Assembly (NCBI GenBank): GCA_963710165.1
Contig: CAVPYZ010000004.1
Location: 124,001-188,000 of the forward strand
Length of the DNA stretch: 64,000 bases
DNA from: JACKIP01 sp963710165
GTDB taxonomy: Bacteria > Pseudomonadota > Alphaproteobacteria > Micavibrionales > Micavibrionaceae
Direction of reading: 5' to 3'
The notes beneath the pieces are model-generated. The model did no database searches. It was not told the DNA's origin and saw only the letters and a program-made list of their open reading frames with translations. The translations under genes and the position numbers were made by a program. The number at the start of each line of letters is the position of its first letter. Position 1 is the first letter of the stretch. Below are positions 1-10,000 of this stretch, one piece after another.

Positions 1-212
1 GAATGAGCTTCTTCTTGACGGGCTGGGAGTTCAGTTTTTTGAGGTGGAGCAGGTAGAGCCAGCCGCAACCCTTTTTGAACAGGTTTCAACATGTTTATTA
101 TTTTCAGATTGCTTTTTAAATGCTCAAAAACCCGCCACATATTCAAACTATATCTTTTTTAGATTTGAGAAGATAGACAAAGAGCAGCAGATTTTGTTTC
201 TTCATTCTAATG

Positions 213-662
213 TTAAGAAAGATGCGGAAGGTGTACGCGCGCAAACCAGAAATCCTCGATGGATTTTACAAAGCCGAGCATTTCAGTGAAACCAAGCGAT
301 TTAGGCATATAGGCACTAGCATAATTGGTGTAGCTTTCACGAATATCATCCGCAGAATTAGAGCCGGAAAACATAATAACTGGAATATGTTTGAATTTTT
401 CATCGGCCTTGATCTCTTTCAGGGTCTCCTGACCATTTTTGCGGGGCATGTTAATATCAAGCAGAATAAGATGCGGGGTAGGGCAATCTCTATAAGGATC
501 TTCGCAGCGTAGATAATTCATAAGTTCCTGACCATCATCAACGATGGTTAAGTTGGTCTTGAATTTTGTATGCTTGAAGGCTTGCTCTGCAAACAACTTA
601 TCTGTCTTTTCATCTTCTGCCATTAAAATATGTATAGGCTCAAGATTTCTTTGTGATGTCAT
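213..662 (-). CDS. Single-domain response regulator, Rcp1/CheY-like
   Basis: This is a stand-alone phosphoreceiver of 149 residues with no output domain. The acidic pocket is E16-D17, the phosphoacceptor is D69 in the strand LLDINMP, and the conserved lysine is K121 in MPKS. The extended loop before the phosphoacceptor strand and the overall length fit the Rcp1 type that pairs with phytochrome-like or PAS histidine kinases. It lies 43 bases downstream of such a kinase on the same strand, so the two probably form one transcript and one phosphotransfer pair. Output would be by protein contact or by passing phosphate on, which is inferred from the missing effector domain. No DNA-binding region is present. 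Confidence 0.88.
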   Translation of the reverse strand: MTSQRNLEPIHILMAEDEKTDKLFAEQAFKHTKFKTNLTIVDDGQELMNYLRCEDPYRDCPTPHLILLDINMPRKNGQETLKEIKADEKFKHIPVIMFSGSNSADDIRESYTNYASAYMPKSLGFTEMLGFVKSIEDFWFARVHLPHLS

Positions 663-705
663 TTTATATCCCCAAACTTTTATATCTATTATACTGTAGA
701 ATTTG

Positions 706-2178
706 TTAATTAATCGGAAATGAAATTATGAACCCTGCACCTTTTTTATAAGTTTCATCTAAAGTAATGTATCCCTTGTGTGCGCGAATAATTTTTTGGC
801 AGATGGCGAGCCCTATTCCCATCCCCTCATATTCAGAATCCTGACCGTGGAGGCGTTGAAACATCAGGAAAATTTTATCGGCGTAAGCGGGTTCAATTCC
901 AATGCCGTTATCTTCGATATGGATATTGTGAAAATTACCCGAGCTTTCGCTGTAAATTTTTATTTTCGGGGACTGCCCCGCAGGCGTATATTTTAGGGAA
1001 TTTTCGATCATATTTTGAAATAGCTGATTTAGAAAGCCGTCATTGCCGTTAACACTGGGCATTTTTCCAAGGTTGATTTCCGCACCGCGTTCATCAATTT
1101 CATAGCTGAGGGTGCCCAAAACATTATTCACGACCATATTCAAATCTGTGTCCGATAGATCCAGATCGGCGCGCCCGATACGGGAATATTCCAGCAAATT
1201 ATCAATCATGAACTGGGCTTTTTCTGCGCCGTCCAGCATGATTGTCAAAAATTCCTGTTCGCTTTCATCCAGCTTTTCTTTTAAAGCGTCTTCAATAAAA
1301 CTTGCGCTCATTGAAATGTGACGTAAAGGCGCTTTTAAATCGTGGGAGACGGTAAAGGCAAAATCCTGTAAATCCTTATTCGAGCGTTCCAGTTCAATCT
1401 GTGCTTTTTTAATATCCGAAACATCACGTGAAATGCCGATCAGGTTTTTCTCACCGCTTGCGCGTGTCAAACCGACTTTCTTTGTAAACAAAGTTCTGCG
1501 CAGGCCGTCCGGAAAATCGAGTGTTTCTAGTGCTTCGCTATATCCTTTTTCAATCGCTTTGCGGTCTTCCTGCAAAAACGCCTCTGCTTCTTCGGGGTTG
1601 TAATCTTCAACTGTTGTTGTGCCGATAATATCGTCCCGCATATATTCGGGATATAGATTGATAAAGGATTGATTACCAAGAAGTATGCGTGACTCGCTGT
1701 CTTTAACAAAGATGGGGTCGGGTATATTCTCCAATATCAGTTCCATAAATTTTTTGGTATCGGCTGTGTCCTGTTCCTTTAAAGTTTGTTCGGTGATGTC
1801 ACGGAACATACCGAAGATTGATACAACCTGCCCGTCTTTTACATCAGGCTCGCCGAAAGATTCAACGTACCTTATTTCCCCGTCGGGACGTATTAAGCGT
1901 AAATGAAAGAAGAATTCCTGTTGTTTTTCAATGGCGGTTTCAAGATGTTTGTTAATCTTCTCACGGTCATCCTCATGGAAAAAGTCGATGGCGGTATCCA
2001 AGTGGGGCGTATAGTCCTCTGGTGTCACACCGTGTATTTTGTATATTGAGTCCGACCACGTAACAGAATTATCAGACAGATTAATCTGCCAATGACCTAT
2101 ATTGGCCAAGGTTTCAATGCGGCCTAATAAACGCTGCTGTTTTTGTAATTCATTTTTTAAGTGATCTATCATGGGCAT
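706..2178 (-). CDS. PAS-PAS sensor histidine kinase
   Basis: A 490-residue kinase with no membrane segment, so probably cytoplasmic. Two PAS domains occupy about residues 20-130 and 140-258; the first ends with the PAC-like FGMFRDITE. A HisKA dimerisation helix follows with phosphoacceptor H279 in SHDLKAP. The ATPase domain has an N-box near residue 390 (ENSLKY), a G1 box DNGIGI and a G2 box GMGIGLAIC. This architecture resembles phytochrome-family kinases that lack the chromophore module. The partner is most likely the receiver encoded just downstream. The stimulus cannot be read from the sequence. Two ATGs lie two codons apart (2178 and 2172), and either could be the start. Confidence 0.9.
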   Translation of the reverse strand: MPMIDHLKNELQKQQRLLGRIETLANIGHWQINLSDNSVTWSDSIYKIHGVTPEDYTPHLDTAIDFFHEDDREKINKHLETAIEKQQEFFFHLRLIRPDGEIRYVESFGEPDVKDGQVVSIFGMFRDITEQTLKEQDTADTKKFMELILENIPDPIFVKDSESRILLGNQSFINLYPEYMRDDIIGTTTVEDYNPEEAEAFLQEDRKAIEKGYSEALETLDFPDGLRRTLFTKKVGLTRASGEKNLIGISRDVSDIKKAQIELERSNKDLQDFAFTVSHDLKAPLRHISMSASFIEDALKEKLDESEQEFLTIMLDGAEKAQFMIDNLLEYSRIGRADLDLSDTDLNMVVNNVLGTLSYEIDERGAEINLGKMPSVNGNDGFLNQLFQNMIENSLKYTPAGQSPKIKIYSESSGNFHNIHIEDNGIGIEPAYADKIFLMFQRLHGQDSEYEGMGIGLAICQKIIRAHKGYITLDETYKKGAGFIISFPIN

Positions 2179-2262
2179 ATTATGGAACGATGTTATGGCT
2201 GAGGCGTTTTTTTAATAATAGTAGTAGGTAATAATCTTGAATAAAATAAGAAAGTTATAGTT

Positions 2263-3627
2263 GTGTCCATTCAAAGTATAAATCCAGTTAATGAAGAAAC
2301 CCTAAAAGAATTCGATTCTTTTACCGATGAACAGATAGAAACAGCCTTGAGCCAATCCGTGTCCGGATTTAAGGATTTGAACGATTATCGTTTACAACAA
2401 AGAGCTGATTTTCTGATGGAGGCGGCGCGTATTTTGAAAGACGAAAAAGAAGACTTTGCCAGATTAATGACATTGGAAATGGGCAAAACGTTAAAGTCCG
2501 CTATATCGGAAGCAGAAAAATGTGCATGGGTGTGTGAATATTATGCCCAGTACGCCCAAGAACTAATCGCAAATAAACCGCTGAAAACTGATGATAAAGA
2601 GGCCTATGTCCGTTATTTGCCAATTGGCGCCGTTTTGGCGGTTATGCCGTGGAATTTTCCGTTTTGGCAAGTGTTTCGCTTTGCCGCCCCCGCCATGATG
2701 GCTGGGAATACAGGATTACTAAAACATGCCTCAAACGTGCCGCAATGCGCGTTGGCGATTGAAGATATTTTCAAACGTGCGGGTTTTCCGACAGGTGCGT
2801 TCCAAACATTATTAATCGGCTCGGAGAAAGTTGAAAATATTCTTAAAGATAGCCGTGTAAAGGCGGCAACCGTGACAGGGTCGGAGAAAGCCGGATCATC
2901 GGTTGCCTCCATCTGTGGGTCGAAAATCAAGAAAACCGTGTTGGAGTTGGGCGGAAGTGATCCGTTTATTATTATGCCCTCTGCCGATCTGGACGCGGCA
3001 GTTGACGCCGCGGTGACGGGGCGCACCATGAATAACGGTCAATCCTGTATCGCCGCCAAACGCTTTATTATTCATAGCGATGTGTATGATCAGGTGAGAG
3101 ACCGTATGGTTGACAAATATGAAGAAATGGCTATCGGCGATCCTTTGGAAGATACAACAGATATGGGTCCGCTGGCGATGTCACAAATTCGCGAAGATTT
3201 GAACGGTCAGGTACAGGCCAGTATATCCCAAGGGGCAAAATGCCTGACAGGGGCAAAGGTCATAGAGGGGGACGGGTATTTCTATCAACCTGGCATATTG
3301 GAAAATATCCCGAACGGTAGTCCTGCCGCAGATGAAGAGCTGTTTGGCCCTGTTGCAAGCTTGTTTAAAGTCGATAATTTTGATGAAGCAATTGAGCGCG
3401 CCAACAAAACGCGCTTTGGTTTGGCCTCTGCTATTTTTACCAATGATAAGACAGAGATAGACCGCGCTGCGAATGAGATTCAGGCCGGCGGAACAGCTGT
3501 AAATAAAATTTACGGCTCTGACCCGCGTGTTCCGTTTGGAGGGTTGGGTGTGTCTGGCTATGGCCGTGAATTATCGCAGGAGGGGATTCAGGAATTTATG
3601 AATGCCAAGACAATTATGGTTGCCTGA
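2263..3627 (+). CDS. NAD(P)-dependent aldehyde dehydrogenase, Sad/YneI type
   Basis: A 454-residue aldehyde dehydrogenase that oxidises an aldehyde to the acid, most likely succinate semialdehyde to succinate. Catalytic residues are visible: general base E228 in VLELGGSDP and nucleophile C262 in NNGQSC. The coenzyme-site motif MPWNFPFWQ, the LLKHASNVP segment and the total length match the short Sad/YneI branch of the family rather than GabD. The reading frame opens with GTG at 2263 and no in-frame ATG lies near it. It faces tamB tail to tail with an 11-base gap. No GABA aminotransferase lies beside it, so the physiological substrate is inferred from family only. Confidence 0.88.
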   Translation: MSIQSINPVNEETLKEFDSFTDEQIETALSQSVSGFKDLNDYRLQQRADFLMEAARILKDEKEDFARLMTLEMGKTLKSAISEAEKCAWVCEYYAQYAQELIANKPLKTDDKEAYVRYLPIGAVLAVMPWNFPFWQVFRFAAPAMMAGNTGLLKHASNVPQCALAIEDIFKRAGFPTGAFQTLLIGSEKVENILKDSRVKAATVTGSEKAGSSVASICGSKIKKTVLELGGSDPFIIMPSADLDAAVDAAVTGRTMNNGQSCIAAKRFIIHSDVYDQVRDRMVDKYEEMAIGDPLEDTTDMGPLAMSQIREDLNGQVQASISQGAKCLTGAKVIEGDGYFYQPGILENIPNGSPAADEELFGPVASLFKVDNFDEAIERANKTRFGLASAIFTNDKTEIDRAANEIQAGGTAVNKIYGSDPRVPFGGLGVSGYGRELSQEGIQEFMNAKTIMVA

Positions 3628-3638
3628 TATTATAAGCT

Positions 3639-6600
3639 TTAATAATCCCATTCCCAGAAAACACCCACATCGGAATCACCGTTTTGTGAGGTTTTACTTT
3701 CCAGTGTTATACGCGGGGTGACTTCAATCTCGACGGATGCCGCGCCGCTGTTTTCTCCTGCGCCCTGTTCGACTTCGACATAGACCTTATCGGTAATATA
3801 TTTTCCTGCGCCGACGGTAGCATTTTCTGTGCCGACACCTTCGACGCGAATATCATCAAGCCCTGTCACATCACGAACTTTGCCCAGTAAATCAATGCCG
3901 CCGCCGCCTTTGCCCGAAAAACGACGCAGGGTTTGGGCAAGTTGTACGGCCTGAAAGGCGGAAATGTTGGTGGGGTCTTGTCCGAATAAAATGCGGGATA
4001 GCACTTCATCTTCGGGTAAAGACGGTGTCGCGGCAAATTCCAGTTTTGGATCGGTGGCGCGGCCTGTAATCAGGATATGCGCCGTAATATCATCTTCCAG
4101 CTCTGTCGAGGTCTTCACATCCAGATAGGGGGAGGGCGGCATTTTCCCTTGGAAACGGACAATCGCACGATCAATGGTAAAGCGTTTCCCGAGTTCCTCA
4201 TATCGGCCGCGAATGGTGCGCAGTTGTCCATTGACCAGCGGTGTTTTGGCGGTGCCTGTGATATCCATTTTCCCTGCCAGTTCCGCATCCAATCCCCAAC
4301 CGCGGACAAAAATCTGGTTATCGGCATTGAACACCAAATCCATTTTCAGTTTTTCCATGAAGGAGCGTTTTTTCACCGCGCCCGCCTCTTCACGCTCCAC
4401 CACGTTCAGGGTTGGAATAGGATTATTAAAGCGCTCCGGAATATTAATCATGATTTCCTGCGGTGTGATTGTTCCGGTCAGAAAGTAATTACTGGCACGT
4501 GTTTCAATACCCAGATCGGCGTTCAGCCGCACATCGAATTCGTTGCTTTGAACCACATGCATATTTTTCATGGTCACATCGGCGGTAATATCGGGTTCGG
4601 CAGGCGTTTCCAGATTGATCATGCCGGAGGCTGTTAGGGAGCCATTACCGCTTTTATCATTGGCGGTCAGGGATTGAAGCGTTATTTTCTGTCCCGCAAA
4701 TGCGGCGTCGGCACGCAAATCTCTCAAAACCAAATCATTTACTTCATCAATAAATTCAGCGTTGCGCAGGGTCAGGTCACCGTTAATTGCGGGTTTTGAA
4801 AGATCGCCAGACAGATCAGCATCCAGATTAATATCACCGCTAAGGTCATAAGTATCAGGAAGAAATAATGTGCCAAGTGCGCCAAGGTCCAGATCGCCCG
4901 AAACCTGCCCCGTTAACGCAGCAGTTTTATCAAAGTCGAGTTTGAACGGCTGTAATGATAATCCAAGCGGAAAAGAAGCGTTGCCTTGTAATGTCTTAAT
5001 GCCTTGCCCCTCACCGCTGAATGTCAGTGCGGTTTTTTGATCTTTGTAAGAGGCTTGACCGCTCAGCGATATTTCAGGTGCTTTGGGCAGTGCCGATGTC
5101 ACACCGTAATTCAAATCAAAAAGCGGCGCGTCCAGCGTTCCGCTTAGGCGGGCATCCAAGGTTTTGATCTTTAATGGCAATGACGATAGCTCTGCGTAGG
5201 GTAGGGCGGCAAGATCAAGATTATTTGTCTCCAGTTTGAAATCCGGTTGGTTGTTTTGTAACGCCCCGCTTAGGTTCAGGCTGCCTTTTCCGGCTGTCAG
5301 TTTGAAGGAGGGAATGGCGATGTGAAGTTGTTCAAGAGAATGTAGCGCCGCTTCGCCGTTAATTGTAAACGGCTTTAAGGCGCGCGCATCGGCGCTGACT
5401 TTAACATGGATAGCGTCCGGTTTGGAGTCGATATCTATGCGTGCGGAATTTATAGTCGTTTTCGGAACTTGCGCTTTTCGAACAGAAATCGTGCCGCGTG
5501 ATTGTTTCCAGTTTTTGACCGATGGCACCGTAATATCTGCTGTGATAGAGGCGGCGGTCATGTCTTTGTACCGCAGATTATTAAATGCCATATCAATCGC
5601 GGCGGATTGTGATGTTTGGTTGCCATTGGCGCGAAGCGTGAAAGTGCCGTTCCCGCCAATGTCTTGACTGGTCAGGGTATTGACGATTTCCAGACTGTCA
5701 ATACGGCCTTTAATATTCGCGTCTGCCACTTTTGATGACAGGTCATAACTCGCTTGTCCGTCGATTACCAAGTCCTTTGCAGTGGCGTTGAACGTCTCAA
5801 GCTTTAGTAAATCATTTTGACGCGATACAATGGTGGTAATATTAGCGGGAATATTTTTATAAGCTGTTGTAATAAGCGCATTGCCATCAAACGCTGTGAC
5901 ATCGCCGTTTATATCTGCGTCAAATTTAATGGGCGCGCTGAGGTCGGCAGACAAAGCTTTAACATCTTGCCAGACACCATTTGCGGCAAGATCGAAAGTT
6001 TTATTATTGAGCGCATAAAAACCGGTTGCCGTTATATTATTCTCACGATTTTGTAAGGTGATGTCTTGCACATCAAGAATGTTTGTTTCGGTATCAAAAG
6101 CCAGCTTATTGGTTAATTCAAGCGGTAAATAGAGGGGAATACCTTGCGTATTATCAAGTGGTTGAACAGATAATTTACCGACATTTTGCGCGGTATTTTC
6201 CTCGATTGATACCAGTTGCTCAAATTCTATAACGGCATCTAGCCCGTTCTTCATGATTTGATCGGAGATTATTAGATGGTCGATATAAATGCCAAGCGCG
6301 AATTCATTAAAATAAATATCGGGCAATGTCACATTCAGTTCTTTTTCTGCTTGCTGTTCTTTCTTTTCTGTTTGTGGTGGCTTGTTCAGTACGCTGATTT
6401 GATCAGCCGTTATTTTTAATGATAAACGCCGAATGGCCAGTGGAAACGGGTCAATGCGTATACGTGCATTTTGTACGCTCAGCAGGTCATTTTCCGTGTC
6501 CCTGACAATGACTTGCCCCGCACGTACACCCAATAAACCGGAGAGTGAAAAGTTCTTGAGATCAAGGCGATAGGGTTGTTCCGCCAGAATTGTTTCAATA

Positions 6601-6758
6601 TGAGAAGAAAGCCAGTTCCCGCCGCTATTCGTATTTAGCCAGACAATAAAGCCCTGGGCTGTGATGATTAATAAAACACTCAATAAAATCAGAATCGAGC
6701 AAATGGCCAGAGCAAATCGGGTAAGTTTTTTAAGAATACGTTTGAGTATTTCAATCAT
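3639..6758 (-). CDS. tamB: TamB, inner-membrane component of the TAM complex
   Basis: A 1039-residue AsmA-like protein with one N-terminal membrane helix (about residues 14-36). A very long beta-rich periplasmic region follows, ending in the conserved DUF490 domain with the aromatic C-terminus WEWDY. Proteins of this type span the periplasm and work with TamA in outer-membrane protein insertion and lipid transport. The start codon overlaps the tamA stop by one base (TAATG), so the two are translationally coupled. Length and composition, rich in alternating hydrophobic, Asp and Thr residues, are normal for the family. Confidence rests on the C-terminal domain plus the tamA neighbour. Confidence 0.93.
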   Translation of the reverse strand: MIEILKRILKKLTRFALAICSILILLSVLLIITAQGFIVWLNTNSGGNWLSSHIETILAEQPYRLDLKNFSLSGLLGVRAGQVIVRDTENDLLSVQNARIRIDPFPLAIRRLSLKITADQISVLNKPPQTEKKEQQAEKELNVTLPDIYFNEFALGIYIDHLIISDQIMKNGLDAVIEFEQLVSIEENTAQNVGKLSVQPLDNTQGIPLYLPLELTNKLAFDTETNILDVQDITLQNRENNITATGFYALNNKTFDLAANGVWQDVKALSADLSAPIKFDADINGDVTAFDGNALITTAYKNIPANITTIVSRQNDLLKLETFNATAKDLVIDGQASYDLSSKVADANIKGRIDSLEIVNTLTSQDIGGNGTFTLRANGNQTSQSAAIDMAFNNLRYKDMTAASITADITVPSVKNWKQSRGTISVRKAQVPKTTINSARIDIDSKPDAIHVKVSADARALKPFTINGEAALHSLEQLHIAIPSFKLTAGKGSLNLSGALQNNQPDFKLETNNLDLAALPYAELSSLPLKIKTLDARLSGTLDAPLFDLNYGVTSALPKAPEISLSGQASYKDQKTALTFSGEGQGIKTLQGNASFPLGLSLQPFKLDFDKTAALTGQVSGDLDLGALGTLFLPDTYDLSGDINLDADLSGDLSKPAINGDLTLRNAEFIDEVNDLVLRDLRADAAFAGQKITLQSLTANDKSGNGSLTASGMINLETPAEPDITADVTMKNMHVVQSNEFDVRLNADLGIETRASNYFLTGTITPQEIMINIPERFNNPIPTLNVVEREEAGAVKKRSFMEKLKMDLVFNADNQIFVRGWGLDAELAGKMDITGTAKTPLVNGQLRTIRGRYEELGKRFTIDRAIVRFQGKMPPSPYLDVKTSTELEDDITAHILITGRATDPKLEFAATPSLPEDEVLSRILFGQDPTNISAFQAVQLAQTLRRFSGKGGGGIDLLGKVRDVTGLDDIRVEGVGTENATVGAGKYITDKVYVEVEQGAGENSGAASVEIEVTPRITLESKTSQNGDSDVGVFWEWDY

Positions 6759-8542
6759 TAGAATGCCTGTCCGATACTGATATAAAACTGGTATCCCTGA
6801 TCCAGATTTTCGGTTTTATTAACGGGGACAGCAATGTCAAAACGAATTGGTCCGAAGTCGGTATAATACCGTGCGCCGACACCCGCGCCGATATATGCGC
6901 CGCCCTCCAGATCGGGAAAAGCGCTGTCATACACACCGCCCGCATCCACAAACGCTACGCCGCCGATTTTTTCGCTGAATTTCAAACGTAATTCGGTGCT
7001 GGTTTCAACCAGAGAGCGTCCGCCTTCGGGGTCATCATCTTCATCAACGGCTCCGGCTTCCTGATATCCGAAGCCGCGAATGGAGCCGCCGCCGCCAGCA
7101 TAAAAACGCACCGATGCAGGAATATCTTGGGTTTCCGTTCCCCAGATACTGCCCACCGACGCGCGTAGGGCGATAATACTATCCAGCATGTGTTCGCCGA
7201 GCCCGATATAGGTCGTGCCTGTCACGCGTGTTTTCAAAAATGGGGAAGTGTTGCCGAATGTGTCCATATAAGGCGTTGCTGCCAAACGCAGGGTATGGCC
7301 ATCTGTCGGGTTTAAAACATTGTTACGGCTGTCGTAATTCATGCGCGCGGGGGCGGAAACAAGTGCAAAATTTTCGGTTTGTTCACCTTCTTCTCTCACC
7401 TGTAACAAGTCCAGCCCGACGCCGAGGCTACCCGTCCAGTATCTTGAAATTTCGCGGTCAATATCTGCGGAAACGTTCAAACCGAATTCTTCATAAGCAT
7501 CAGTGTCTTCACGGCGTAATTCAGATGAGAAATTCAGGTTTTGCTTATCGCTCAGAAAAAACGGTTTTTTGAAGTCCATGCCCAGTCGTTGTAAAACGCT
7601 TGATAATCTGGTGGAGACAGACAGTTGTTCACCTGCGCCGAAATAATTGCGGTGTAGCCATTCGGCGCTGATCCCCGGTCCTTCGGAGGTGTTGAAATTT
7701 GCACCAAGGCGCACTTTGCGCGGGGCGCGTTCTTGTAATTCCATGATAATAGGAATGGTTTTATCCGCCGGAACATCATCGGGGAGTTCCACATCAATCG
7801 TGCTGATCAGACCGGTTTTCAATAATGCTTCTTTGGTATTTTCCAGCTCGATCGATTTCCAGCAGGTATCGGGTTCGTAGGTTATAAAATTTTCCAGATA
7901 GCTGCGTTTGATGTTTTCTGCGCCTATAAACGCGGTCGTTCCGAACAGGGCATTATCAGATGCGTCCACGTCAAATTCCAGATCGGCCAATTGCGCTTGG
8001 GGATCAAGATAAATACGGTGTTTGACCGCTAGCTCGTAAAAACAGTTTTTATCCGAGATAGTATTGAGTAGATTTCTTTGCGCCTTTATAACATCTTGCG
8101 CCACCAACGGATTGCCGCTTTTCAGTTTTATCTGTGGTGGATCGTCATAGCCGAGAACTTTATAGGATGAAATGACGTAACGTCCACCCGGCATGACGTT
8201 GTAAATGTCGTCTTTATTGGCTTCCTCGTCTTCTTCATTATCACTCGGCACATCAGCCGAAGTGTGAATGATGCGACCGCTATAATAGCCATTTGCTTTT
8301 AATGCCTTTTGGATTTGTCCTTTTACGGCGGCGGGATAGATCTGTTTCTCTTCATTTTCAAGTGGTGTGATCACGCGCTCTTCTATATATGCTTTCAAGT
8401 CCGGCAGGTCGTCTAGTCCTGTGACCTCTATTGCGGAAAGCGGGGTACAGACACATATCATGCCCGCCATCAGAAGGCAGGAAAGCTGTTTTCTTTTAAT
8501 ATCTGTCCGCGGTTGTGGCATGTGTTCTTCTGTCATACACAT
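6758..8542 (-). CDS. tamA: TamA, Omp85-family outer-membrane protein
   Basis: A 594-residue Omp85 protein. N-terminal POTRA-like regions (about residues 40-260) precede a C-terminal 16-strand barrel domain with the GGGGSIRGFGYQ motif that marks the barrel in TamA/BamA and FhaC proteins, and the protein ends in the aromatic QAF. A signal peptide is present with its cleavage region around CTPLSA. It probably begins at the eighth codon (ATG at 8521) rather than at the first ATG at 8542, because the longer form adds an acidic leader. It is the upstream partner of tamB and is coupled to it. Role: assembly of beta-barrel proteins at the outer membrane. Confidence 0.92.
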   Translation of the reverse strand: MCMTEEHMPQPRTDIKRKQLSCLLMAGMICVCTPLSAIEVTGLDDLPDLKAYIEERVITPLENEEKQIYPAAVKGQIQKALKANGYYSGRIIHTSADVPSDNEEDEEANKDDIYNVMPGGRYVISSYKVLGYDDPPQIKLKSGNPLVAQDVIKAQRNLLNTISDKNCFYELAVKHRIYLDPQAQLADLEFDVDASDNALFGTTAFIGAENIKRSYLENFITYEPDTCWKSIELENTKEALLKTGLISTIDVELPDDVPADKTIPIIMELQERAPRKVRLGANFNTSEGPGISAEWLHRNYFGAGEQLSVSTRLSSVLQRLGMDFKKPFFLSDKQNLNFSSELRREDTDAYEEFGLNVSADIDREISRYWTGSLGVGLDLLQVREEGEQTENFALVSAPARMNYDSRNNVLNPTDGHTLRLAATPYMDTFGNTSPFLKTRVTGTTYIGLGEHMLDSIIALRASVGSIWGTETQDIPASVRFYAGGGGSIRGFGYQEAGAVDEDDDPEGGRSLVETSTELRLKFSEKIGGVAFVDAGGVYDSAFPDLEGGAYIGAGVGARYYTDFGPIRFDIAVPVNKTENLDQGYQFYISIGQAF

Positions 8543-8596
8543 ATTTGGACGCGATGTCGAAGAACAAACGCACCTTAACGGCTTATCAACATGATT

Positions 8597-9901
8597 TTAT
8601 TCACCTTCCAAAAGTCCCAGATTTGATGCATTTAAAAGCCCCAGATTGGCGGCAAGGGCAACGTTGGCAAATGCCTGATTATAACGCGCCGTGGCAAGAG
8701 AGACTTTGGCGGTGATTAGTTCGCGATCGGCGTCTAAAACATCCAGTATCGTTCTTTGCCCTAAACGTTCCTCTTCACGTACGCCGATCAAGGCATTTTC
8801 GGAAGAAGTTATTTCATCTTGGCGAACACGTAATTCCTCTTGCGCGCTTAAATATGATCTGTAATTGCGAATAACGTCTTGGCGAATGCGTCTGGCAGTT
8901 ACTTCACTTTCATAAATAAGGCGCTGTGCGCTATATTTTGCGGCGCGCATTTGGGATCGCTTCAGTCCCGCCTGATAGAGGGGAATAACGGCGCGAACAC
9001 CGATGGTCTGGGCTTGGCTATCGGGGATAATACCCGGTTGGGGGTCGTATTGTTTATTATAGGATGCAAAAGCGGAAATGCGGGGCAACAGGTCGCGAAA
9101 CGCAGATACGGCATTATGACCTGCCGCATTTTCTTCATATCTGGCAATCCATAGAGAGGGGTTTTGCTGTTCGGCTGTATCTAGCATATCTTCGATTGCT
9201 GCGGGAAATTGAAAGTCCATCGCGGGAAGTGTTTGGATATTATCCGGATTTAATCCTGTGACCTCAGCGAATTCGGCGCGGCTGATATCCAGCGCGCGCG
9301 CGGCATTGATAGTATTTGCCTGTGTACGTTGTAATCTGGCGGTGGCTTGTTCAACATCCGTGCGGGTTAAAACGCCGTTCTCAAAACGCGCCTTGGTCGC
9401 TTTGAAATCCTGCGACAGGCTTTGTTCGTTTTTCAGACGCAGATTATAAAGCTCTGTATCACGCGAAACAGACAGGATCGCTCCAATAGTGTCCAGAAAA
9501 ACATTTTGTTCTGCCTCATGTAAAAGCGCCTCCCCCGCATTAATCAGGTCTTTGGCCTCTCGCACGTCAGAGAAAGTTTTACCGCCACGCCACAGGGGTT
9601 GGTCAAAGGTCAGGGTCAGGTCTTTGGTTGTTGCACCGTCCCCGCCGCCGAAATTACTGTTATCTATATCGGTTGCAAATAAGCTGGCCTCAGCTTCTAT
9701 TGACGGGCGCCATCCGGATACAGCTTGCGGGTAAAGTTCTTTTGTTTCTTTCAGCCGTTCCCGTGTTGCATTCAATCCGGGATTGGTCAGGTAAACGTGT
9801 TTTAAAACACCCATAACATCCTGCGGTTCGCTTGCGGCATATGTGGGGAGGGTCGTGGTAAGCAGCCCGAAAGATAAACAAATTGCGATTAATATTTTCA
9901 T
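8597..9901 (-). CDS. TolC-family outer-membrane channel of the type I secretion locus
   Basis: A 434-residue outer-membrane efflux protein with a clear signal peptide (cleavage near TYA-A). It has two repeated coiled-coil/strand halves characteristic of TolC, with the LYQAGLKRSQMRAAKY segment in the second half and the closing LGLLNASNLGLL. It would form the trimeric outer-membrane duct for type I export. It sits on the opposite strand from the ABC and HlyD genes, but is separated from them only by a response regulator and the candidate substrate. I therefore infer that it is the dedicated duct. Slightly shorter than enterobacterial TolC, normal for alphaproteobacterial secretion channels. 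Confidence 0.9.
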   Translation of the reverse strand: MKILIAICLSFGLLTTTLPTYAASEPQDVMGVLKHVYLTNPGLNATRERLKETKELYPQAVSGWRPSIEAEASLFATDIDNSNFGGGDGATTKDLTLTFDQPLWRGGKTFSDVREAKDLINAGEALLHEAEQNVFLDTIGAILSVSRDTELYNLRLKNEQSLSQDFKATKARFENGVLTRTDVEQATARLQRTQANTINAARALDISRAEFAEVTGLNPDNIQTLPAMDFQFPAAIEDMLDTAEQQNPSLWIARYEENAAGHNAVSAFRDLLPRISAFASYNKQYDPQPGIIPDSQAQTIGVRAVIPLYQAGLKRSQMRAAKYSAQRLIYESEVTARRIRQDVIRNYRSYLSAQEELRVRQDEITSSENALIGVREEERLGQRTILDVLDADRELITAKVSLATARYNQAFANVALAANLGLLNASNLGLLEGE

Positions 9902-10000
9902 AGATTACTCAATTTTTGATTGTGATAAAGAGGTAATCAAATTTATTTTAAATACACAACTATAAATTTAAATAAATACACTTGTATGCATGTAATATAA

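Noticed and set aside
1..212. Open frame from the left edge on the plus strand (to about 289) and a minus-strand frame starting at 92
   Set aside because: The plus frame overlaps the receiver gene and has no family feature; the minus frame is only 30 codons to the edge with no ribosome site. Neither can be supported.
4077..4637. Plus-strand open frame inside tamB
   Set aside because: It is antisense to the well-supported tamB coding region and looks like a shadow.
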